From NCBI RefSeq assembly GCF_905475465.1, contig NC_062240.1:7207001-7271000 (forward strand): a DNA stretch of 64,000 nucleotides. The letters are read 5' to 3'. Each line of letters begins with the position of its first letter. The first letter of the stretch is position 1. Source of the stretch: Pieris napi (lineage: Eukaryota; Arthropoda; Insecta; Lepidoptera; Pieridae). The notes under the pieces were generated by a model. It was not told where the DNA came from and made no database searches. It was given only the letters and a program-made list of their open reading frames with translations. Positions 60,801 to 64,000 of this stretch are shown one piece after another. The translations under genes and the position numbers were made by a program.

Positions 60801-63472
60801 GGAAAATCCGATCCAATTATGAAAATTGTTTTACTGAAGAGCATTACTTCTAAGAGCGAAAGCAGATAAGGTTCTAAGAATTACGTGTGAATTTGTATTG
60901 CAACTAATATGATACACTAACTGGTTAGCCCATGCAGTCACCACGTGCCCGAAAAAGATATTTTAGCACCGCCAACCAAAAGTTTTCATAGAAAATACAA
61001 ACGTTTATATCTATACAATGATGTGATATCACCATACGATCGGTGATCTTTGGCCGGTGTTACTTTTTTGTATGAATTGCTAAATAATCGATAAGGATAT
61101 TAAAATTGTCGTCGTTACTAATTCCCAAAGTCTAAAATCAGAAAAAAAATCCAAATACCTTCTGCAAAAACTGACATAGGAGTTCAGACACCTCAGTTTT
61201 GAATTCTTCGCGATTTTAACGGATTAAACAGTATTTATCCCAAGCTGGATATATTCGGTAGTGGGCTGATCGGTTTTAAAGAAAGCATTGTCAAGTGCCT
61301 ATCTCGAACCTAATCCGTTGTTTTGCTGCTAATTTATTTTTCTTTGTGCATAACAAACATTTCTGGTATTTTTATTTTATCATGTATATATTTTAATTAA
61401 TTTTTGTAACATTAGTCATACATTTAAGATAAAAAAAGAGTTTGTAACATATGGTAGGGGAGCCCACGATGCTAAATGGGGATTTACTCGAGCGTCGTAG
61501 AGACCTATTGGGATGCAAAGCTTAGATGATAAGAAGAAAATGTTTTAAATGATATATACCTTTACATCGGTGGGGGAAGCGGCTATAGATTTTTAAATAT
61601 GTAAAAAAAACTGTTGCATGGACATCCTCGAGCGCGTCAGATATTGATAGCATCTACGCCCTACGTATTTTTAATAATGTACGTATGTTAATCTGATCGT
61701 TTGCATGATGCGGGTGGTTGTATTTAAGGGTTGAAAATTTAAAAAAAAAATTTTTTATCGAGCGCGTCAGATTTTCTAAGGGAGTGTTAAGTGCACCAAA
61801 AAAAAGCTCTCATTCACTAATCTGACGATTTCGATGGGACGCAAACCCACAGCCATTTTCTTAATTTGCAAAAAAAAATCGCAATTTTGAAATACTCAAG
61901 CGCGTCAGATTAAGATATATGTGGTTCATCTTTATGTTCTAAACGTACTGTCTCATAATCTGACGATTATCTAGAGGGATTCGCCTGATCTGACAAAAAA
62001 AAAATAGAAAAACGGTTCACCTAAAGGGCCATGCCTGCAACTTCCCGCTAATTCCATTCCTGGGCGCTTAAAATTGATATTTTGAGCTCGCTGAGTTCAA
62101 AGAAATAACATTTCTATGCATTTGAGCTCTCCCAGCTCGAAAGTCTGATAGAAGTTTCATAGAACACTATTTTTGGAATTTTCAAACCGCAATAACTTTT
62201 GAATGGATCAAGCAATTTTCACGCGGTTGGCGGCATTCGACGCAGTTTTATCATCCTCATAAATAATTTTTGCAATTTTAATTGATCGAACCACAAATTT
62301 TGGAGTAATCCCGAAAAAACAATTTTTCGGGTTTCTTTCGTGTACGATATCTCTCGAACGAATCAACCGCTTTTGACCAGCTTGGTGGCGATCGACGTGG
62401 TTTTTCAAGCTCAAAGGCGCATTAGTTTTTGAAATTGATCCATCAAGAAACCACTTTAAAAAAAAATATTTCTTATTTTTTTAAGATTTTTCAAAATTTC
62501 TCAAAATCTATCGGTCCGAATCGGTTCAAATTCACAGGAAATGTAATTTTGAGGGAAATATTTAGAACGCCGTTTAGTAGATTCCGATCGGTTTAAGGAA
62601 ATGTAGGCATCACGCAGCTGCACGCATTTAACTTTATCGACGAATTTTTGTTATTTCGGCTTGCGGAAATCGTCAGATTATATATTTTTCATTATTCTTG
62701 AATTATTTCCTTCAAAATAAAAAAAAAATTAGCTACGCTCGAGAATGTCGAGATGATGTTTTTTTTTTACAACTTTGTTGCCCTCCCCTTTTTTTCCGTC
62801 ACTCTCAAATTGTCAGATTAGTGGAATATACACTTTTTAGGATGTAATTAACTCACCCTACCTTAATCTGACGCGCTCGGGAATTTCTGATGGTCAATTT
62901 TTTTTTACTAAACTGATCCTGTCTCCTTCACGTGCGGCCTTATATATGGGCCTCATATTTTGTGGAGGTACTTAACCGGGTACAAGGTATCTCCCTATAT
63001 ATTAATCTGCCGCGCTTTAGTATATCCCGAAATCCCCTCTTGGGCTCCCCTACCAATATACCTTAGATTTAGTACTGTGATATGGTAAACTTTAACAAAT
63101 AATAGGTATACAAAAGGCCTCACTAGGCAATATGCCCTACTGCCCTGCGATTCTGTAACACACTTTTCGAACTCACACATATTGTTTATCAGAATGCCAA
63201 ATCGTAAAATGACTGCTTCACGACTGATTTGAGCGCGACCGCCGCTGCGAAAACCGCTGTGTGAGTTCGAAAAGTGAGTTACAGAATCGCAGGGCTGATC
63301 TGCAGGCAAATAAGCACTATACGAATGAGACAGTCGAATAGGTGAGATAACGTAGACTAATGTACGTACCAGGCTGCGTGTGCACGATTCGCGAGCTGTA
63401 GCGAGGACCGGCGGCGGCGAGGTGCAGCGCGGCGAGGACGAGCGCGCACCACGCCCGCCACGACCACTCCAT
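33537..63472 (-). CDS. Nlg: Neuroligin, 14 coding exons, about 750 residues
   Basis: Joined exons (minus strand, 5' to 3'): 63472-63370, 58066-57874, 56895-56777, 56418-56269, 55756-55562, 54971-54836, 53822-53571, 51608-51347, 50233-50005, 49261-49124, 39731-39542, 35823-35696, 35102-35035, 33626-33537. All introns are GT-AG and all phases agree, giving 2,253 coding bases including the stop. Layout: signal peptide (about 1-21), cholinesterase-like domain (about 25-590) with paired cysteines in APVCPQ and SEDCLYLNIY, stalk (about 593-655), membrane helix (about 660-682), and a cytoplasmic tail of about 65 residues ending ISV. The usual esterase GESAG is GHATA here, so it cannot be a hydrolase. 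YVRNVYRFHRNEIF, NEYTDWEKPIQHPINIRDA and the helix FLLALNLIVFAGIYLQR identify a neuroligin, a postsynaptic adhesion protein that binds neurexin. The subtype is not resolved. The last two tail exons are the least certain. Confidence 0.92.
33849..33885. repeat. (CA)n microsatellite
   Basis: About 18 uninterrupted CA units, passing directly into ATATATATAATTCTCG, the 5' end of a Helitron. It lies in intron 13 of the neuroligin gene. Confidence 0.9.
33884..34105 (+). mobile_element. Diverged Helitron abutting the CA microsatellite
   Basis: ATATATAATTCTCGAGTCACAG at the left, GGCTTGACCGATTTTTATG inside, and GGCATGTTTGCC hairpin plus GGATCAGCTAGT at the right (CTAGT 34101-34105). It is shorter and more mutated than the copies at 4012 and 35847. 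Confidence 0.65.
35035..35102 (-). CDS. Nlg: Neuroligin exon 13: cytoplasmic tail
   Basis: Acceptor GAAAACAG before GC (phase 1 from exon 12) and donor CTTAAG before GTAAAC. It encodes GSGAGRGTALTEAL then TSPRKSTLK and restores phase 0. It is short and basic/Ser-Thr rich, plausible for a tail exon. Support is from phase and splice sites. Confidence 0.65.
35287..35474. mobile_element. Hairpin MITE copy 5, left arm truncated
   Basis: Lies in intron 12. The left arm keeps only about 38 bp before the loop, while the right arm is complete. The flanks are CAG (35287-35289) and CTG (35472-35474), the only two-ended copy without a matching pair. Both arms share private changes (CTCTCAC for CTCACAC, and CCTT for CCCT at the end). 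It shares right-arm variants with copy 7. Confidence 0.85.
35696..35823 (-). CDS. Nlg: Neuroligin exon 12: transmembrane helix
   Basis: Acceptor TGCAG before CTATACG (phase 2 from exon 11), donor GAAG before GTAAAA. It encodes YTVALGVTVGAGCF, LLALNLIVFAGIYLQ, then RGKRRARSRPRRE. This is a single membrane helix with a strongly basic stop-transfer segment, closely like neuroligin helices (LNVLIFAGVYYQRDK from family memory). Confidence 0.92.
35847..36170 (+). mobile_element. Non-autonomous Helitron next to the exon 12 acceptor
   Basis: 5' TC (35847-35848) with TATATAAAATTCTCGTG; body as in the 4012/4308 pair; 3' hairpin GGCAAA/TTTGCC and CAGCTAGT ending at 36170. Its 5' end is only 23 bases upstream (in gene orientation) of the neuroligin exon 12 boundary, so the branch-point region of intron 11 may lie inside it. 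Confidence 0.82.
36171..37903. other. Intron 11 of the neuroligin gene, no further feature seen
   Basis: AT-rich intronic sequence with no ORF of note and no repeat I can delimit. Confidence 0.4.
37904..38179 (+). mobile_element. Full-length tRNA-derived SINE with 12-bp target-site duplication
   Basis: The head has box A in TAGCCTAGCGGTC and box B in GGGTTCGATTCCC. The body includes CTCGGCCTTTGGGAGGGCTG and CATGGAGGACACGGCCGAAT, and the tail is A-rich (38159-38169). AAGTAAGCACAT is repeated exactly at 37904-37915 and 38168-38179, the signature of LINE-driven insertion. It is a third SINE family in this window and the best preserved. Confidence 0.88.
38865..39000 (+). repeat. Helitron-like repeat fragment
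   Basis: AATAAGTCCTCCGCCGCGTC, CTATCTGTCTGTTCGCGATA and AGAGTGATTCATGAGGAAGG match a dispersed lepidopteran repeat recalled from memory. No ends can be fixed. Confidence 0.35.
39542..39731 (-). CDS. Nlg: Neuroligin exon 11: extracellular stalk
   Basis: Acceptor TTTTTCACAG before GTGACA, donor TACTACAG before GTAACC, phases 1 and 2. It encodes DIFPEMYTTTTSLDEEEE, SEAEDSLEAEECSPPP and SARPALAALPPPRPSPKED. This acidic then proline-rich linker sits between the esterase-like domain and the membrane, where neuroligins have an O-glycosylated stalk. Confidence 0.85.
42795..43360. repeat. Irregular minisatellite (about 105-172 bp units)
   Basis: The word TGGGATTACGGTATCAATAA recurs at 42901, 43006 (one change), 43178 and 43295, each followed by GTAAT, ATTAATTTTATATAA and GAAGTTTTATTT. 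Some units include an extra segment with CGTGAGCCGTAGCAGTTG, so spacing varies (105, 172, 117). This indicates tandem duplication with internal loss of sub-segments. Confidence 0.85.
44418..44841 (-). mobile_element. Non-autonomous Helitron of a second family
   Basis: Minus orientation: 5' TCTATATATATAAAAATGAA with CCGTTTTCCGTTGTCACGAC near 44841, and 3' CTAGT complement at 44418-44422, with a GGCGGTAC/GTTCGCC-type hairpin before it. Related pieces are at 54161 (5' end) and 46243 (3' end). Confidence 0.75.
46213..46243 (+). mobile_element. Helitron 3'-end remnant
   Basis: GGCGGTAAGAAGTTCGCC can pair at its ends and is followed by GGGTCAGCTAGT. This is the 3' terminus of the family found at 44418. 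The 5' side is not recognisable. Confidence 0.5.
46862..47228 (-). mobile_element. Partial copy of the CGAGCGCGTCAGAT element
   Basis: Its complement closely matches the left end of the element at 61453: CTGACGCGCTCGA twice (46922 and 47040), GCCGCTTCCCCTACCGATGT, CATTTAGCATCGTGGG and the terminus CTCCCCTAC at about 47227. The rest of the element is missing. Confidence 0.75.
49124..49261 (-). CDS. Nlg: Neuroligin exon 10: end of the esterase-like domain
   Basis: Acceptor TTTTATAG before GAACA, donor TTTGCCG before GTCAGT, phase 1 at both ends. It encodes TKMRVRSHYRGHKLSLWLH, LIPQLHRAGAAPAHHQFR, DLHPDMFA. It matches the neuroligin segment in which HYRAHQVAFW and PELHRAG occur (family memory). 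Confidence 0.92.
49601..49847. mobile_element. Hairpin MITE copy 6, full length
   Basis: The core 49604-49844 is again exactly 241 bp, with CTG on both sides (49601-49603 and 49845-49847). Both arms carry TTCACG where copy 1 has TTTTCG in both arms. The loop is in the opposite orientation to copies 1-3, so it inserted in the other direction. It lies in intron 9, 157 bp past the exon 9 donor. Confidence 0.9.
50005..50233 (-). CDS. Nlg: Neuroligin exon 9
   Basis: Acceptor GTTATGCAG before CGGCTG (phase 0), donor AGTATAG before GTAAGT (phase 1). It encodes RLGSVPSETLPYFLGLPLVG, GPRNYSRGDVTVAEACVALL, AAFAKTGDPS and ELNTQQYLSIG. The usual VHGEDLPYVFGAPLV of neuroligins is altered here to SVPSETLPYFLGLPLV, so the catalytic-His region is also divergent. 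Confidence 0.93.
51026..51331 (+). mobile_element. Helitron-like element of a third family
   Basis: Starts TCTATACTAATATTATAAAG and contains GGCTCCGAAACTACTGGACC. It ends GGCCGAGTCTACTAGT, with CTAGT at 51327-51331. It lies 16 bp beyond the exon 8 donor, in intron 8. Ends are judged from family resemblance. Confidence 0.6.
51347..51608 (-). CDS. Nlg: Neuroligin exon 8
   Basis: Acceptor ATATCCGTAG before AAACCGGG, phase 2 from exon 7, donor CCGCAG before GTGACT, phase 0. It encodes NRVLRTYVRNVYRFHRNEI, FAAVRNEYTDWEKPIQHPIN, IRDATLEALSDGAGAAPALR and HHSRDADYPQ. This is the segment most diagnostic for neuroligin. The open frame continues upstream to 51754, but that part is intron read-through. 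Confidence 0.95.
51702..53070. repeat. 1.37-kb near-perfect inverted repeat in intron 7
   Basis: The left arm (51702 to about 52333) and right arm (about 52439-53070) are about 630 bp each and nearly identical in inverted orientation; the spacer is about 105 bp. Arms run from AAAAAAATTACAGTAGGATG outside to CTTCCCTACTTCTCTATGAA inside, and include AT-rich microsatellite and a G-run. A 12-bp outer match (ATAGACCAGTGC at 51672-51683 and its complement at 53099-53110) suggests that the original symmetry extended further. I recognise no transposase and no clear target duplication. Confidence 0.9.
53571..53822 (-). CDS. Nlg: Neuroligin exon 7
   Basis: Acceptor TATTGCAG before GTTAGT, donor GTACAG before GTAGTT, phase 2 at both ends. 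It encodes LVSCVSNRPLAALVAVEAP, RARFLAGWGPGVP, CALAVIVTTTESYHFFSEDD and IRHGFEEEYR. It corresponds to the neuroligin CLRxxxLxxLL ... TxxESYHxxSxEDxxxGxEE region. Confidence 0.92.
54161..54350 (+). mobile_element. Helitron 5' fragment of the 44418 family
   Basis: TCTATATATATATAAAAATG, ACCCGTTTTCCGTTGTCACG and ATGAAAACGGCTGGACCGAT match the element at 44418-44841 read on its sense strand. The 3' end with CTAGT is not found, so it is truncated. It lies in intron 6. Confidence 0.6.
54836..54971 (-). CDS. Nlg: Neuroligin exon 6
   Basis: Acceptor GTCCATAG before GTCTCG (phase 1), donor ACATTG before GTACTT. The donor is chosen because it is the only one that joins exon 7 in phase. It encodes LVSRIVLLSGSALSPTAL, SPDPALAREHAAQALRC and TRDTHPGEH, matching GLFxRxVLMSGSALSPWA of neuroligins. 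Confidence 0.9.
55013..55073. repeat. Perfect 28-bp inverted repeat with 5-nt loop in intron 5
   Basis: Arms 55013-55040 and 55046-55073 are exact complements by eye, with loop CCGCT. The inner edge is 41 bp from the exon 6 boundary, on the upstream side of the acceptor. In the pre-mRNA this would form a strong hairpin close to the branch-point region. Confidence 0.92.
55562..55756 (-). CDS. Nlg: Neuroligin exon 5: former nucleophile region
   Basis: Acceptor AATGGTTAG before GTTACT, donor ATAAAAG before GTAAGA, phase 1 at both ends. It encodes YLTTGEDDEASLSGGAAVLD, VVAALSWIRTNIAAFGGDP and RRVTLLGHATAAALVNTVVM. In esterases the nucleophile elbow is GESAG; here it is GHATA, so Ser and the last Gly are lost. 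Family members keep GHGTG-like forms and are non-catalytic. Confidence 0.94.
56269..56418 (-). CDS. Nlg: Neuroligin exon 4
   Basis: Acceptor GTTGTGAAG before GGTCCC, donor TTACTTG before GTAAGT, phase 1 at both ends. It encodes SRGVEAPYAVAVWAGAGPEG, GSGNALDGAVLAARAHLLV and VTLNYRIGLLG. The stretch before GSGN is where neuroligins have IHGESYEW; it is much altered here. Confidence 0.9.
56777..56895 (-). CDS. Nlg: Neuroligin exon 3
   Basis: Acceptor ATAACACAG before GACTGC, donor GGTAGCG before GTAGGT, phases 2 and 1. It encodes TAALSRMPLGVYNELVALKP and LLVNQSEDCLYLNIYVPGS. The SEDCLYLNIY motif carries the second cysteine of the first cholinesterase-fold disulfide. Confidence 0.93.
57874..58066 (-). 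CDS. Nlg: Neuroligin exon 2
   Basis: Acceptor GTTGCGCAG before GAGCC, donor GCCAACAA before GTATGT, phases 1 and 2. It encodes AIRGIIVEPASRRLEPVEV, FRGVPYAALPPRLRAPLPP and ADTFAPVCPQRIPDIAN. FRGVPYA and APVCPQ are hallmarks of the start of the carboxylesterase-like fold. The exon is GC-rich against an AT-rich background. Confidence 0.93.
58137..58774. mobile_element. TAA-flanked DNA element in intron 1
   Basis: The element 58140-58771 (632 bp) has termini AGGTGGGAACTGACC and GGTCAGTTCCCACCT, with inverted similarity reaching about 35 bp (ACGAGGTGTAATGTA). TAA is duplicated (58137-58139 and 58772-58774). It contains internal hairpins such as GAGCATGTTACGCT with its complement and GAGCAACGAGCGGCTCGTTG. 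It starts 70 bp from exon 2. There is no transposase, and it is Harbinger-like by target site. Confidence 0.78.
58775..61452. other. Intron 1 of the neuroligin gene, middle part
   Basis: AT-rich intronic DNA. A SINE tail fragment lies at about 59386-59430 (GATACAGAAATCTGAGGCC, GTAGCGCCACTGAATC). Nothing else can be supported. Confidence 0.4.
61453..63052. mobile_element. 1.6-kb element with GGTAGGGGAGCCCA termini and repeated CGAGCGCGTCAGAT motifs
   Basis: Terminal inverted repeats are GGTAGGGGAGCCCA (61453) and TGGGCTCCCCTACC (ending 63052), with ATGGGGATTT/AAATCCCCT just inside. CGAGCGCGTCAGAT occurs in the left half (61632, 61760, and variant CAAGCGCGTCAGAT at 61899) and its complement AATCTGACGCGCTCG in the right half (62866). 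Shorter AATCTGACGATT words lie between. The middle has a diverged internal duplication (two segments about ATCAA(C/G)C...GCG(G/A)T(T/C)GACG at about 62205 and 62360). There is no ORF of note. A partial copy is at 46862. I cannot name the superfamily or fix a target duplication. Confidence 0.75.
63140..63297. mobile_element. Hairpin MITE copy 7, left arm truncated
   Basis: CTG on both sides (63140-63142 and 63295-63297). About 37 bp of left arm joins directly to the end of the loop and a complete right arm. The right arm shares CGTAAAATGAC and CGCGACCGCCGCTGC with copy 5, defining a subfamily. It lies 72 bp from exon 1 in intron 1. Confidence 0.86.
63370..63472 (-). CDS. Nlg: Neuroligin exon 1: signal peptide
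   Basis: The ATG at 63470-63472 opens MEWSWRAWCALVLAALHLA then AAGPRYSSRIVHTQP. This is a basic/aromatic start, a hydrophobic core and a small-residue cleavage site, followed by YSSRIV as at the mature start of neuroligins. Donor CCTG before GTACGT, phase 1. A splice acceptor (TTGTTGCAG) at about 63494 shows that a non-coding 5' exon lies further upstream. Another ATG 7 bases upstream (63477-63479) is out of frame. Confidence 0.9.
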
Positions 63473-63493
63473 GCGCCATCACGCGACAGGGGG
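63473..63493 (-). other. Nlg: 5' UTR end of neuroligin exon 1, with an upstream out-of-frame ATG
   Basis: Between the acceptor GCAG at about 63494-63497 and the start codon lie 21 bases. They contain GATGGCGC, an ATG 7 bases before the main start and in another frame, whose reading overlaps the signal-peptide coding region. Confidence 0.6.
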
Positions 63494-63724
63494 CTGCAAC
63501 AATACAAATGATAAAGAATCTATTTAAAAAAAAAATATGTTAACGAAACGTAAATATTAAATCACCTACTAACACATTTAAAAGCTAATAAACGTAGATT
63601 TAAACTAATAAAAAATAAATAATAGTTTAAAAAAACTAAAAAACACGCTTTTAAAGCACATCAAACTAAAAAGTGAAAAATAATTCCTAATTTAGGCTGA
63701 AAATGGTAATGAACAAAAAATACT

Positions 63725-64000
63725 GGTATTATTGTGAAAAAGCGTGGGGCGCTCTGTGCTATATTTTTTGTCTATAGAGCAACGTGTTTGTTAGTTTTTT
63801 TTAACTATTATTTATTTTTTATTTTTTAGTTAAATTTTTATTTTTTTTCAGATTATTGCATTGTCATCGATCTTTGACAGGTGCGCAAAATTTGAATAAA
63901 ATCTGTCCGTTCAAAGTGGGTCAAAATCGAGTCCGAAGGAGTCGGTTACACACATACATACATACATACATACAGGTGAAGCTAATATAAAGCGTGTAAA
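63725..64000 (+). repeat. LINE (RTE-like) 3' UTR with ACATAC tail, running off the window
   Basis: GTCATCGATCTTTGACAGGT, GTCAAAATCGAGTCCGAAGG, then six CATA units and CAGGTGAAGCTAATATAAAG match a dispersed lepidopteran repeat recalled from memory. The 3' limit is outside the window. Confidence 0.45.

Noticed and set aside
62995..63507. 170-codon minus-strand ORF overlapping neuroligin exon 1
   Set aside because: Reads exon 1 in the wrong frame and then runs through intron and a MITE; it is a shadow of the real exon.

Overview
The window reads as nuclear DNA of a moth or butterfly (Lepidoptera). It is AT-rich, intron-rich and densely packed with repeats I recognise as lepidopteran types: Helitrons ending in CAGCTAGT with ATATAAAATTCTCG-like 5' ends, tRNA-derived SINEs, a LINE with a (TTTGAG)n tail, and many MITEs. 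The order is from general memory of such repeats and is not proven here.

Bases 1-8248 hold two tandem minus-strand carbonyl-reductase-like short-chain dehydrogenase genes. The first is cut by the window edge (1-189). The second is complete and intronless (7382-8248). The spacer between them carries three copies of a hairpin MITE, two Helitrons head to tail, a second long-inverted-repeat element, a TTA-flanked MITE, and a SINE split by a CpG-rich MITE.

Bases 8249-33536 contain no gene I can support. They hold a broken CR1/Daphne-type LINE on the minus strand (about 18242-21385) whose reverse-transcriptase active site was destroyed by a short inverted duplication. Decayed LINE 3' ends, several minus-strand SINEs, a Helitron containing a Tc1/mariner-type MITE, and a TTA-flanked MITE make up the rest.

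Bases 33537-63472 are one minus-strand gene that I assembled from 14 coding exons with consistent splice phases: a neuroligin of about 750 residues. It has a signal peptide, a catalytically dead cholinesterase-like ectodomain, an acidic/proline-rich stalk, one membrane helix and a short cytoplasmic tail ending in ISV. Neuroligins are postsynaptic adhesion proteins. The ectodomain binds neurexin across the synaptic cleft and the tail binds PDZ scaffolds. The introns hold more copies of the same hairpin MITE, several Helitrons, a full SINE with target-site duplication, a minisatellite, a 1.37-kb near-perfect inverted repeat, a perfect 28-bp hairpin 41 bp from a splice acceptor, and a 1.6-kb element studded with the motif CGAGCGCGTCAGAT.

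The most unusual signal is the hairpin MITE family: seven copies in 64 kb, three of them exactly 241 bp. It has 3-bp CWG target duplications, and its two arms share copy-specific mutations, which suggests one arm is rewritten from the other. I see no operon, CRISPR array, tRNA/rRNA gene or prokaryotic feature.
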